From an uncultured Prevotella sp. (GTDB lineage: Bacteria > Bacteroidota > Bacteroidia > Bacteroidales > Bacteroidaceae), in the NCBI GenBank assembly GCA_944321645.1, contig CALUMB010000004.1:23399-87398 (forward strand): a DNA stretch of 64,000 nucleotides, given 5' to 3'. Each line of letters opens with the position of its first letter. Within the stretch, counting starts at the first letter, position 1. A program made the position numbers and the translations under genes. The notes beneath the pieces were generated by a model. The model was not told where the DNA came from. It did not search any database and saw nothing but the letters and a program-made list of their open reading frames with translations. This document shows positions 35,299 to 44,244 of the stretch, piece by piece.

Positions 35299-37863
35299 AT
35301 GGATTCCAACAAAACCTTTACTTACGAAGAGGCCTTCGCCGCTTCGCTTGAATATTTTCGCGGCGACGAGCTGGCAGCCCGCGTCTGGGTGAACAAATAC
35401 GCCATGAAAGACAGCTTCGGCAACATCTTCGAACGGTCGCCAGAAGATATGCACTGGCGCATAGCCAACGAGATAGCCCGCATCGAGAACAAATACGCCA
35501 ACCCAATGCCGGCGGCAGACGTGTTCTCACTGCTCGACCACTTCCGCTACATCATCCCGGCCGGCAGCCCAATGACCGGCATAGGCAACAACCACCAAAT
35601 TGCCTCGCTGAGCAACTGCTTCGTGATTGGAATCGACGGCGACGCCGACTCCTACGGGGCGATCATGCGCATCGACGAAGAGCAGGTGCAACTGATGAAG
35701 CGGCGCGGCGGCGTAGGCCACGATATGTCGCACATACGCCCAAAAGGGTCGCCCGTAAACAACTCTGCGCTCACTTCCACCGGGCTCGTGCCGTTCATGG
35801 AGAGGTACAGCAACTCCACTCGCGAGGTGGCGCAGGACGGACGGCGCGGCGCACTGATGCTGTCCGTGAGCATCAAGCACCCCGACAGCGAGGCTTTCAT
35901 CGACGCAAAGATGACTGAAGGCAAGGTGACGGGGGCAAACGTTTCGGTGAAAATCGACGACGAATTCATGGAGGCGGCCATCAACGACCGCCCATACGTA
36001 CAGCAATTCCCGATAGGCAGCGACAATCCCTTTTATAAAAAAGAAATCAGCGCGAAAGCACTTTGGGAGAAAATCGTACACAACGCATGGAAAAGCGCCG
36101 AGCCTGGCGTGCTCTTCTGGGACACCATCATCCGCGAAAGCATCCCCGACTGCTACGCCGACCTCGGTTTCCGCACCGTATCAACAAATCCATGCGGCGA
36201 AATCCCGCTCTGCCCCTACGACTCGTGCCGCCTGCTCTCAATCAATCTCTACTCATACGTGATCGACCCGTTCACGCCACAAGCGCGTTTCGACTTTGAC
36301 CTATTCCAACGCCACGTCATGGCGGCGCAACGCATAATGGACGACATTGTTGACCTGGAGCTTGAAAAAATAGACTTGATAATGGAAAAGGTGGACAGCG
36401 ACCCGCAAAGCGACGAGGTGAAAGGAGCCGAACGCCACCTTTGGGAAAAAATCAAGAAGAAAAGCGGCATGGGCCGCCGCACAGGCGTGGGCATCACCGC
36501 AGAAGGCGATATGCTGGCCGCAATGGGCCTGCGATACGGCAGCGAAGAGGCCACGGCCTTTTCCGTTGAGGTACACAAGACACTGGCCTTGGCCGCCTAC
36601 CGTTCGTCGGTGGAAATGGCACGCGAACGCGGCGCATTCGCCGTCTACGACACGAACCGCGAGAAAGACAACCCCTTCATCTCGCGTCTGCGCGAAGCCG
36701 ACCCACAGCTTTACGACGACATGGCGAAATACGGCCGCCGCAACATAGCCTGCCTTACTATCGCGCCGACCGGGACGACAAGCCTCATGACGCAGACCAC
36801 AAGCGGCATCGAGCCTGTGTTCCTGCCAGTCTACAAACGCCGACGCAAGGTGAACCCCGGCGACGAAAACGTACACGTGGACTATACCGACGAAGTGGGC
36901 GACTCGTTCGAGGAGTACATCGTCTACCACCGCAAGTTCCTCAAGTGGATGAAGGTGAACGGATACGACATAGACAGGAAGTACTCGCAGGAAGAAATAG
37001 ACGCACTCGTGGCAAAATCGCCATACTACAAGGCCACGGCAAACGACGTTGACTGGCTCATGAAGGTGCGAATGCAAGGCGCAATACAAAAATGGGTGGA
37101 CCACTCCATCAGCGTCACGGTAAACCTCCCTGCCGATGTCGACGAGGCACTGGTCAACCGCCTATACGTAGAGGCTTGGCGCTCGGGGTGCAAGGGCTGC
37201 ACAATCTACCGCGACGGAAGCCGCTCGGGCGTGATGATCTCGGTGTCGAAGAAAGACAAGAAGGGTGGAACCGACGGCACGCCGGGCGAGCCAATGCCGT
37301 GCAAGCAGCCCGAAGTGACCGAGGTCAGGCCGAAAGAACTTGAGTGCGACGTGGTGCGCTTCCAAAACAACAAGGAAAAGTGGGTGGCCTTCGTCGGCCT
37401 GCTCAACGGCTACCCCTACGAAATATTCACCGGACTGCAAGACGACGACGAGGGCATCGTGCTGCCAAAGACCGTGACAAAGGGCAAAATCATAAAGCAG
37501 ACCGACGAGAACGGCAAGCACCGCTACGACTTCCAGTTTGAGAACAAGCGTGGATACAAGACCACCGTGGAGGGCCTGAGCGAGAAATTCAACCCCGAAT
37601 ACTGGAACTATGCCAAGCTCATAAGCGGCGTGCTGCGTTACAGAATGCCCATTGCCAACGTGATCAAGCTCGTAAGCTCTCTGCAACTGAAAGACGAAAG
37701 CATCAACACATGGAAAAACGGCGTTGAGCGCGCGCTGAAAAAATACGTGGTGGACGGCACTGAAGCCAAAGGCCAGAAATGCCCGGTGTGCGGCCACGAG
37801 TCGCTCGTCTACCAAGAAGGCTGCCTCATCTGCAAAAACTGTGGCGCAAGCCGCTGCGGATAA
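35299..37863 (+). CDS. nrdJ: Adenosylcobalamin-dependent (class II) ribonucleotide reductase
   Basis: 854 residues. It reduces ribonucleotides to deoxyribonucleotides using a B12-generated thiyl radical, independent of oxygen. The barrel contains NNHQIASLSNCFVIG, the radical-site segment STNPCGEIPLCPYDSCRL (about 293-310) and LTIAPTGTTSLMTQTTSGIE. A linker leads to a C-terminal zinc-ribbon-like module, CPVCG...CLICKNCG, ending in SRCG, which probably supplies the Cys pair that re-reduces the active site. The window also encodes class III NrdDG. The gene is followed by a strong hairpin, with folB about 125 bp further on. Confidence 0.93.
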   Translation: MDSNKTFTYEEAFAASLEYFRGDELAARVWVNKYAMKDSFGNIFERSPEDMHWRIANEIARIENKYANPMPAADVFSLLDHFRYIIPAGSPMTGIGNNHQIASLSNCFVIGIDGDADSYGAIMRIDEEQVQLMKRRGGVGHDMSHIRPKGSPVNNSALTSTGLVPFMERYSNSTREVAQDGRRGALMLSVSIKHPDSEAFIDAKMTEGKVTGANVSVKIDDEFMEAAINDRPYVQQFPIGSDNPFYKKEISAKALWEKIVHNAWKSAEPGVLFWDTIIRESIPDCYADLGFRTVSTNPCGEIPLCPYDSCRLLSINLYSYVIDPFTPQARFDFDLFQRHVMAAQRIMDDIVDLELEKIDLIMEKVDSDPQSDEVKGAERHLWEKIKKKSGMGRRTGVGITAEGDMLAAMGLRYGSEEATAFSVEVHKTLALAAYRSSVEMARERGAFAVYDTNREKDNPFISRLREADPQLYDDMAKYGRRNIACLTIAPTGTTSLMTQTTSGIEPVFLPVYKRRRKVNPGDENVHVDYTDEVGDSFEEYIVYHRKFLKWMKVNGYDIDRKYSQEEIDALVAKSPYYKATANDVDWLMKVRMQGAIQKWVDHSISVTVNLPADVDEALVNRLYVEAWRSGCKGCTIYRDGSRSGVMISVSKKDKKGGTDGTPGEPMPCKQPEVTEVRPKELECDVVRFQNNKEKWVAFVGLLNGYPYEIFTGLQDDDEGIVLPKTVTKGKIIKQTDENGKHRYDFQFENKRGYKTTVEGLSEKFNPEYWNYAKLISGVLRYRMPIANVIKLVSSLQLKDESINTWKNGVERALKKYVVDGTEAKGQKCPVCGHESLVYQEGCLICKNCGASRCG

Positions 37864-37873
37864 AGCGTTGGCT

Positions 37874-37906
37874 TTCCCGCCCCGGCTGTCCGGCCGGGGC
37901 GGGGAA
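37874..37906 (+). terminator. G+C-rich hairpin after nrdJ
   Basis: A stem of about 13 bp with one bulged base (37874-37886 with 37893-37906) and a 6-nt loop, starting 11 bp after the nrdJ stop. No T-run follows. Confidence 0.6.
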
Positions 37907-37987
37907 GGCCGCAGCAACAAATCCAAATCATACCAAGCAAATCCAGTCCGACAGATTAGAACCACCATCCACAGACACTAAAGAATC

Positions 37988-38359
37988 ATGGAAATAAGCT
38001 CAAGCTTCGTGTTCCTCCGCGACGTGCGGCTTCATGCCCGCCACGGAGTCTCGCCGCAAGAAACCGCCGTAGGGGCCGACTTCATTGTCAACCTACGCGC
38101 CGAATACGACATCTCACGCGCCATCGAGACCGACGACGTGGCCGACACGCTAAGCTATGCCGACATGTTCGGGGTGGTAAAGCGCGAAATGGCCATACCT
38201 TCGCGGTTGCTGGAGCACGTTGCCGGACGCATAGCCAAAGCCCTGTTTGCCGAATTTCCGGACATAACCGCGCTTGACTTGGCCATCACAAAAGTAAACC
38301 CGCCAATGGGAGCCTGCTGCAATGGGGCCGGCATAGAAATGCACTCGACACGCCACTGA
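37988..38359 (+). CDS. folB: Dihydroneopterin aldolase
   Basis: 123 residues, the usual length. It converts dihydroneopterin to hydroxymethyl-dihydropterin in folate synthesis. LRDVRLHARHGVSPQE near the N-terminus, the catalytic Glu/Tyr region SYADMFGVVKRE, LEHVAGRIAKAL and the C-terminal ITKVNPPMG (catalytic Lys) match FolB. It is a small cytoplasmic homomultimer. No TAnnTTTG promoter was found directly in front, so it may be read from upstream or use a weaker site. Confidence 0.93.
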   Translation: MEISSSFVFLRDVRLHARHGVSPQETAVGADFIVNLRAEYDISRAIETDDVADTLSYADMFGVVKREMAIPSRLLEHVAGRIAKALFAEFPDITALDLAITKVNPPMGACCNGAGIEMHSTRH

Positions 38360-38460
38360 CGCAAGACGGGGAGCCTGCCGAAGCCAAAGCACGCGCTCCC
38401 CCGCAGCCTTAATAAATGATAAAACTCTGCCAATATTTGGAGTTTTTATGGATTAATCAT

Positions 38461-38468
38461 TACTTTTG
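38461..38468 (+). promoter_or_regulatory. Bacteroidetes -7 promoter element for the amidase-mlaD operon
   Basis: TACTTTTG matches TAnnTTTG, with a TTG at 38437-38439 spaced 21 nt upstream. Its position excludes the in-frame TTG at 38466 as start and points to ATG 38487. Confidence 0.7.
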
Positions 38469-38486
38469 CGTAATTTTACAGACGTT

Positions 38487-39890
38487 ATGGGCAAAAGGGT
38501 TACAGCGTTTTTGTGCTTCCTTACAATTGCTGCTGCCGCATTGGCGGCGGCAGAAGGTCGGTTCACGCTCGTGATTGATGCCGGACACGGTGGCCACGAC
38601 GCAGGAGCGTTGGGCCGTTTTTCAAAAGAAAAAAACATCAACCTAAACGTCGCACTGGCCGTCGGGAAATATGTGGAGCGCAACCTCCCAACAGTCAAAG
38701 TGGTCTACACGCGGAAGTCTGACGTGTTCGTGCCACTGCACGAGCGCGCCGACATTGCCAACAAGGCCAAGGCCGACCTCTTCATATCAATCCACACCAA
38801 CGCCATGCCAGGCCGCAGGATAGCACGCGGCATCGAGACCTACACCCTCGGAATGCACCGCGCCGCCGACAACCTCGATGTGGCAAAGCGCGAAAACTCC
38901 GTGATATTGTTCGAGAGCGACTATAAGCAGCACTACGAAGGCTTCGACCCGAACTCTTCGGAAAGCTACATCCTATTCGAGTTCATACAAGACCGCAACA
39001 TGGCCAAAAGCGTGGAGCTTGCCCGCTTCGTGCAGAAACGCGCCTGCGCAGCCACCGGACGGCAGAACAAAGGCGTGAAGCAGGCCGGATTCCTCGTGCT
39101 CCGCGAAACGTCGATGCCGAGCTGCCTGGTGGAGCTGGGCTTCATTACCACGTCTGACGAAGAGCAGTACCTCAACTCGAAGAAAGGCATAGATGCCCTT
39201 GCCAGAGGCATATACCTCGCGTTTGCCGACTATATGCGCAAATACGACAACAAGACCGCCGCCCCAACAAGCAAAGCCAAGGCCGACGACGACAAGAAAA
39301 CCGATGAGCCAGAGGGAGAGAAACCCTCACGCCGCGAGCGGCGGAAGGCCGAAAGGGAAGCCCGGAAAAAGCGTGAAGAGGCAGAGAAAGCTGCCGAAGA
39401 GGCCAAGAAAGAGGCCAAGGAAAGCGGCTCCGACGTTGCGTCGGAACTGCGCCAAGCCCGTCTCGGCGCATCCGGCAACGCCAAAGCGTCCGCCATGGCC
39501 ACCCCCACAAAGCCCGTCGTGGTGGTTCCGGAATGGAAAGCCACGGAGCCAAAAGCACCCGCCGAAGCGAAAGGCGACACAGCGACGGCAACCCCTGCCA
39601 AAAGCCACGCCATAGTGTTCAAGGTGCAACTACTGGCAAGCAGCCGCAGCCTGCCAGCCACTTCCGCCCAATTCAAGGGAGTGGAAGGCGTGGAATGCTA
39701 CTCTGACGGCGGCCTCTACAAGTACACAAGCGGCGCATCTGCCGACTACGACGAGATAAGCCGCCTGCGCCGCACGCTTGCCGAGAAATTCCCCCAAGCG
39801 TTCATCGTAGCCTTCAAAGACGGGCAGCGCATAGACACAGCAGAAGCCTTGCGCCAAGCCAAGGCAAACAAAACAAACGAAAAGAAATAA
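38487..39890 (+). CDS. N-acetylmuramoyl-L-alanine amidase (Amidase_3) with charged linker and SPOR-like end
   Basis: 467 residues from ATG 38487 (MGKRVTAFLCFL). A signal peptide (about 1-23) is followed by the zinc amidase domain (about 26-225), with the first zinc His34 in DAGHGGHDAG, a Glu in KRENSVILFES, a His in FISIHTNA and the catalytic Glu in CLVELGFIT. It cleaves the muramyl-peptide bond for cell separation. Residues about 240-320 are a highly charged Lys/Glu/Arg linker, and the last 90 or so residues (VFKVQLLASSRSL...) resemble a SPOR peptidoglycan-binding domain. It is 12 bp from mlaD, an association seen repeatedly in Bacteroidetes. Confidence 0.9.
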   Translation: MGKRVTAFLCFLTIAAAALAAAEGRFTLVIDAGHGGHDAGALGRFSKEKNINLNVALAVGKYVERNLPTVKVVYTRKSDVFVPLHERADIANKAKADLFISIHTNAMPGRRIARGIETYTLGMHRAADNLDVAKRENSVILFESDYKQHYEGFDPNSSESYILFEFIQDRNMAKSVELARFVQKRACAATGRQNKGVKQAGFLVLRETSMPSCLVELGFITTSDEEQYLNSKKGIDALARGIYLAFADYMRKYDNKTAAPTSKAKADDDKKTDEPEGEKPSRRERRKAEREARKKREEAEKAAEEAKKEAKESGSDVASELRQARLGASGNAKASAMATPTKPVVVVPEWKATEPKAPAEAKGDTATATPAKSHAIVFKVQLLASSRSLPATSAQFKGVEGVECYSDGGLYKYTSGASADYDEISRLRRTLAEKFPQAFIVAFKDGQRIDTAEALRQAKANKTNEKK

Positions 39891-39902
39891 CAAATGTGAC
39901 TT

Positions 39903-40802
39903 ATGAAATACTTTACTAAGGAAATCCAGATAGCCCTCGTGGCTATCGTCGGCGTTGTGGTGCTGTTTTTCGGCCTGCAATTTCTCAAGGGAATGAGCCT
40001 CTTCTCCGACGAAGACGTCTACTACGCTTCGTTCGACGACATAAGCGGGCTGTCGGCTTCGAGCGCGGTCTTTGCCAACGGCTACCAAGTAGGCGTGGTA
40101 AAAGGCATCGAGCACGACTTCTCCACCGGCAACACCGTGGCCGCCCTGGGACTCGACAAGCGCATGAGAGTGCCGAAAGGCACCACGGCAAAAATCGAGA
40201 CGGATATGCTCGGCAACGTCAAGGTGAGCCTCGTGCTCGCCGAAGACCGCTCGTCGGCGATGGCCGTTGGCGACACACTCACAGGCGGCAAAGACGTCGG
40301 TATGCTCGACAAGGCCGCAAAAATGCTGCCGGCCATCGAAAGTGCGCTGCCAAAGCTCGACTCCATCTTAGACAAGCTGAACACATTGCTGGCCGACCCG
40401 GCACTGGCAAACTCGTTGCACAACGCCGACAAGGTCACGGCCAACCTCACCGTCACCACATCGCAGCTCAACACGCTCATTGCCGGGCTTAACGACAAGC
40501 TCCCAGGAATGATGGACAAGGCCGACGGAATACTCGACGACACGGGCAAGCTGACGCACGACCTCAGCGAGCTTGACGTGGCAGCCACAATGGCACGCGT
40601 GGACGCAACACTCGAAAACGTGCGGCAAATGACAGAAAAGCTCAACAGCGACGAAGGAACGCTCGGACTGCTGATGCGCGACCCGTCGCTCTACAACAAC
40701 ATCAACTCGACCGTGCGCAGCGCCGACTCGCTCATGATTGATTTGCGCGAGCACCCGAAACGCTATGTCCACTTCTCCATCTTCGGCAAGAAAGACAAGT
40801 GA
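39903..40802 (+). CDS. mlaD: MCE/MlaD-family lipid-transport protein
   Basis: 299 residues. One N-terminal membrane helix (about residues 9-28) is followed by an MCE domain (about 38-115, YYASFDDISGLSASSAVFANG...VGVVKGIEHD) and a long helical C-terminal part (about 130-270) rich in D, L and N. In other bacteria MlaD forms a hexameric ring that shuttles phospholipids between the inner and outer membranes with an ABC transporter; the MlaE/MlaF partners are not in this window. It shares an operon with the amidase. Confidence 0.88.
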   Translation: MKYFTKEIQIALVAIVGVVVLFFGLQFLKGMSLFSDEDVYYASFDDISGLSASSAVFANGYQVGVVKGIEHDFSTGNTVAALGLDKRMRVPKGTTAKIETDMLGNVKVSLVLAEDRSSAMAVGDTLTGGKDVGMLDKAAKMLPAIESALPKLDSILDKLNTLLADPALANSLHNADKVTANLTVTTSQLNTLIAGLNDKLPGMMDKADGILDDTGKLTHDLSELDVAATMARVDATLENVRQMTEKLNSDEGTLGLLMRDPSLYNNINSTVRSADSLMIDLREHPKRYVHFSIFGKKDK

Positions 40803-40842
40803 GACAAGCGCACAAAAATTTTGCCAATCGGCGGAAATTCAG

Positions 40843-40850
40843 TAAATTTG
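40843..40850 (+). promoter_or_regulatory. Promoter element almost touching the next start codon
   Basis: TAAATTTG matches TAnnTTTG and ends only 4 bp before the ATG at 40855. If used, transcription would begin at or next to the start codon, giving a leaderless message. Confidence 0.5.
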
Positions 40851-40854
40851 CACT

Positions 40855-41451
40855 ATGAACTTCGATTTTAAGGCACCACAGTGGAGCGAGAACGTCATCA
40901 TTGCAGACGGCGACTACGTAGACCGCGTGGCCTTCAACCTTATCGTAAACTTCGAGCGGATGATAGGCCGCCGCATACCGAACGCCGACATGGCCCGCTG
41001 GCTTGACTGCATCGCGCTCGACGGAGGCTTGCGCGAAGGCGCAGGCAGCGTGCAGGCCATATTCATCCACAGCGAGGGGAAAGCCGCGCTCGACAACTTC
41101 ACGCCGGGCAACTACTCCGATGCCCTCGACGGCAAAGCCTTCCGCGACCACCTCGGCGAATTCCTCATCAGTGCCGTCGAGGCCAAGGCACCCGCAGACC
41201 CGGCCAGACTCTTCGTAGAGTCGGCGCAATTGGTGTGCGCAGCGCCGGAAGTCAAGCGCGTGATGCTCATCCCCGACGCAGACCGTCACTACGACGAACT
41301 GCGCCACGCCCTGCGCGGGGTGGCCGACGACAAGTGCGTCACCGTATTTGCCATGGAGCCTATGCCCGGCGGAAACTTCCGCCAAGAGATTCTCGGCTAC
41401 TCATTGATGAGCGCACTCGGCATAAGGGCCGACGAAATCAAGCAAGACTGA
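40855..41451 (+). CDS. Conserved-looking protein of unknown function
   Basis: 198 residues with no signal peptide or membrane segment, so cytoplasmic. It starts MNFDFKAPQWSENVIIADGDYVD. The protein is acidic and mixed alpha/beta in character, with an internal stretch APEVKRVMLIPDADRHYDELRHAL and near its end FAMEPMPGGNFRQEILGYSLM. I recognise no catalytic motif and do not name a family. It stands between the amidase-mlaD operon and the dehydrogenase gene (49 bp downstream), and may have a leaderless start. Confidence 0.75.
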   Translation: MNFDFKAPQWSENVIIADGDYVDRVAFNLIVNFERMIGRRIPNADMARWLDCIALDGGLREGAGSVQAIFIHSEGKAALDNFTPGNYSDALDGKAFRDHLGEFLISAVEAKAPADPARLFVESAQLVCAAPEVKRVMLIPDADRHYDELRHALRGVADDKCVTVFAMEPMPGGNFRQEILGYSLMSALGIRADEIKQD

Positions 41452-41500
41452 CACACAACCTTTAAAAGACAACACAAGGAAACAATCATATCGCACACTT

Positions 41501-42727
41501 ATGGGAAAAGTACTAATGATCGGCGCCGGCGGCGTCGCCACGGTTGCGGCATTCAAGATTGCGCAGAATGCCGACGTCTTCACCGACTTCATGATTGCAA
41601 GTCGGCGCAAGGAGAAATGTGACCAAATAGTAAAGGCCATAGGCAACCCCGCCATAAAGACGGCGCAGGTGGACGCAGACGACGTGGAGCAGCTAAAGGC
41701 ACTGATGGACAGCTACAAGCCCGACATCGTGGTGAACCTTGCCTTGCCCTACCAAGACCTCACCATCATGGACGCCTGCCTGGCCTGCGGCTGCAACTAC
41801 CTCGACACGGCCAACTACGAACCCCGCGACGAGGCACACTTCGAGTACTCGTGGCAGTGGGCCTACAAAGAACGCTTCGAGCAGGCCGGGCTAACAGCCA
41901 TACTGGGCTGCGGCTTCGACCCCGGCGTGAGCGGGATATTCACCGCCTATGCCGCCAAGCACCACTTCGACGAAATCAGGCAGCTCGATATCGTTGACTG
42001 CAACGCCGGCAACCACCACAAGGCGTTCGCCACCAACTTCAACCCCGAGATAAACATACGCGAGATAACGCAGAAGGGCCTCTACTACAAAGACGGCGAG
42101 TGGATAGAGACCGAGCCGCTGGCCGTACACAAGCCCCTCACCTACCCCAACATCGGCCCGCGCGAGAGCTACCTCATGCACCACGAAGAGCTGGAAAGCC
42201 TCGTCAAGAACTACCCTACCATCAAACTGGCGCGCTTCTGGATGACCTTCGGGCAGCAATACCTGACATACCTCGACGTGATACAGAACATCGGAATGTC
42301 GCGCATCGACGAGGTTGAATACGAAGCCCAGCTGGCCGACGGCTCCGGAAAGACGGCCAAGGTGAAGATAGTGCCGCTACAGTTCCTTAAGGCCGTGCTG
42401 CCAAACCCGCAAGACCTCGGCGCCAACTACGACGGCGAGACAAGCATCGGCTGCCGCATACGCGGACTTAAGGACGGCAAGGAGCTTACATACTACATAT
42501 ACAACAACTGCAAGCACCAGGATGCCTACAACGAAACCGGAATGCAGGGCGTGAGCTACACCACGGGTGTACCGGCGATGATCGGCGCGATGATGTTCCT
42601 CAAAGGTCTGTGGCGCAAGCCCGGCGTGTGGAACGTCGAGGAGTTCGACCCCGACCCATTCATGGAACAGCTGGGCAAGCAGGGCCTGCCCTGGCACGAA
42701 GAGTTCGGCGGAGACCTGGAGCTGTAA
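41501..42727 (+). CDS. Saccharopine dehydrogenase-family protein, probably carboxynorspermidine dehydrogenase
   Basis: 408 residues. The N-terminal Rossmann domain has MIGAGGVATVAAFKIA (residues 6-21), and the central domain has ILGCGFDPGVSGIFTAYAAKH and the substrate-side DIVDCNAGNHH. The C-terminal MQGVSYTTGVPAMIGAMMFLKG is typical of Bacteroidetes carboxynorspermidine (carboxyspermidine) synthases, which reductively join aspartate-semialdehyde to a diamine in the alternative polyamine pathway. The decarboxylase partner NspC is not in the window. A lysine-pathway saccharopine reductase is the alternative reading, less likely here because ddh is present. Confidence 0.85.
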   Translation: MGKVLMIGAGGVATVAAFKIAQNADVFTDFMIASRRKEKCDQIVKAIGNPAIKTAQVDADDVEQLKALMDSYKPDIVVNLALPYQDLTIMDACLACGCNYLDTANYEPRDEAHFEYSWQWAYKERFEQAGLTAILGCGFDPGVSGIFTAYAAKHHFDEIRQLDIVDCNAGNHHKAFATNFNPEINIREITQKGLYYKDGEWIETEPLAVHKPLTYPNIGPRESYLMHHEELESLVKNYPTIKLARFWMTFGQQYLTYLDVIQNIGMSRIDEVEYEAQLADGSGKTAKVKIVPLQFLKAVLPNPQDLGANYDGETSIGCRIRGLKDGKELTYYIYNNCKHQDAYNETGMQGVSYTTGVPAMIGAMMFLKGLWRKPGVWNVEEFDPDPFMEQLGKQGLPWHEEFGGDLEL

Positions 42728-42736
42728 AGCAGGATT

Positions 42737-42919
42737 TTGAATTTTGAGTTAGGAGTTTTGAATTGCCGCTTCGCGATTGAGACTCAACAAATTTCGGCTT
42801 ATAAGTTGGCCGCACAACCTCGCGACAACCCAAAACTCAAAACTTCCCGACTCAAAATTCAAAAATTCTTAATCGCGCAGCGACAATTCAAAACTCAAAA
42901 CTCCTAACTCAAAATTCAA
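42737..42919. repeat. Long imperfect inverted repeat upstream of recA
   Basis: The left arm (42737-42780, starting TTGAATTTTGAGTTAGGAG) and the right arm (42869-42919) are reverse complements over about 44 bp. The right arm carries a 7-bp duplication of AGTTTTG. A further GACTCAAAATTC lies at 42849-42860, so the GAATTTTGAGT word occurs three times. The arms enclose about 90 bp. It fills the whole gap between the dehydrogenase and recA and leaves no clear TAnnTTTG promoter for recA. Confidence 0.75.
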
Positions 42920-42920
42920 T

Positions 42921-43952
42921 ATGGCAAAAGACAAGGAAACGCAAGATACATCCACAAACGACGGTAAGCTGAAAGCCCTCCAAGCCGCAATGGCCAAGAT
43001 AGAGAAAGACTTCGGCAAAGGCTCGATAATGAAGCTTGGCGACGAGCAGGTGGAAAACGTCGAGGTGATACCCACGGGCAGCATCGGACTCAACGCCGCG
43101 CTCGGCGTAGGCGGCTACCCGCGCGGCAGGATAATAGAGATATACGGCCCGGAGTCGTCGGGCAAGACCACACTCGCCATCCACGCCATAGCCGAGGCGC
43201 AGAAAGCCGGCGGCATTGCGGCCTTCATCGACGCGGAGCACGCCTTCGACCGCTTCTATGCCGAGAAGCTGGGCGTGGACGTCAGCAACCTCTGGATCTC
43301 GCAGCCCGACAACGGCGAGCAGGCACTCGAGATAGCCGACCAGCTCATACGCTCGTCAGCCATCGACATACTCGTCGTCGATTCCGTGGCCGCCCTCACC
43401 CCCAAGAAAGAGATTGAGGGCGACATGGGCGACAACGTGGTCGGCCTGCAGGCACGGCTTATGAGCCAGGCCCTGCGCAAGCTCACCAGCACCATCAGCA
43501 AGACCAACACCACCTGCATCTTCATCAACCAGCTGCGCGAGAAGATTGGCGTGATGTTCGGCAACCCCGAAACCACCACCGGCGGCAACGCCCTGAAGTT
43601 CTACGCCAGCGTGCGCCTCGACATACGCAAGGTGACAAGCATAAAGGACGGCGACACCGTCGTCGGCAACCAAGTTCGCGTGAAGGTGGTCAAGAACAAG
43701 GTGGCGCCGCCATTCCGCAAGGCAGAGTTCGAGATTACCTTCGGCGAAGGCATATCCAAGGTTGGCGAGCTAGTAGACCTCGGCGTCGAGCACGGCATCA
43801 TCCAGAAGAGCGGCAGCTGGTTCTCCTACGCTGGCTCGAAGCTGGCCCAAGGCCGCGACGCCACCAAAGCCCTGCTAAAAGACAACCCCGAACTGTGCGA
43901 AGAGATTGAAGGCCTCATCATGCAGGCCATCGCCGACAAGGCGCAAGCCTGA
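42921..43952 (+). CDS. recA: Recombinase A
   Basis: 343 residues. RecA polymerises on single-stranded DNA, drives homologous recombination and stimulates self-cleavage of LexA/UmuD-type proteins. The Walker A motif GPESSGKT is at residues 76-83. Walker B is in [11 protein letters not shown], loop L1 includes [21 protein letters not shown], and [21 protein letters not shown] is invariant. The start at MAKDKETQD comes directly after the inverted repeat. A rho-independent terminator follows. umuDC lies just downstream on the opposite strand. Confidence 0.98.
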   Translation: MAKDKETQDTSTNDGKLKALQAAMAKIEKDFGKGSIMKLGDEQVENVEVIPTGSIGLNAALGVGGYPRGRIIEIYGPESSGKTTLAIHAIAEAQKAGGIAAFIDAEHAFDRFYAEKLGVDVSNLWISQPDNGEQALEIADQLIRSSAIDILVVDSVAALTPKKEIEGDMGDNVVGLQARLMSQALRKLTSTISKTNTTCIFINQLREKIGVMFGNPETTTGGNALKFYASVRLDIRKVTSIKDGDTVVGNQVRVKVVKNKVAPPFRKAEFEITFGEGISKVGELVDLGVEHGIIQKSGSWFSYAGSKLAQGRDATKALLKDNPELCEEIEGLIMQAIADKAQA

Positions 43953-43974
43953 CAGGCTGCACCAAGCCCACAAC

Positions 43975-44014
43975 AGGGGCTGCCGGGAGCACACCGCCCT
44001 GGCAGCCCCTTTTT
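43975..44014 (+). terminator. Rho-independent terminator of recA
   Basis: The AGGGGCTGCCGGG / CCCTGGCAGCCCCT stem with a 9-nt loop is followed by TTTTT, 22 bp after the recA stop. The remaining gap to umuC (44015-44244) shows no recognisable feature. Confidence 0.85.
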
Positions 44015-44244
44015 GCAATTTGCCCAATGCTCTGCCCGCGACCGACCCTTACGATCTACAGGCCGCCCGGTTAAGAAACGCAACTACCCATCCTACCAAG
44101 CGGCAAGAATTATTCGTTGCAACCATAGTCGCCATAAAAGAAAGGCTAAAACTCATCTTCAGAAACTGTCCTGAAGAAATACCCATACACGCAAACCTCC
44201 ACAAAAGTGTCAGAGCAGGCAAAGTCAGCCGCACGGCGGCTCTG

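Noticed and set aside
44015-44244. Possible small gene or remnant between recA and umuC
   Set aside because: No open frame with a start, ribosome-binding context or recognisable product; treated as plain intergenic sequence.
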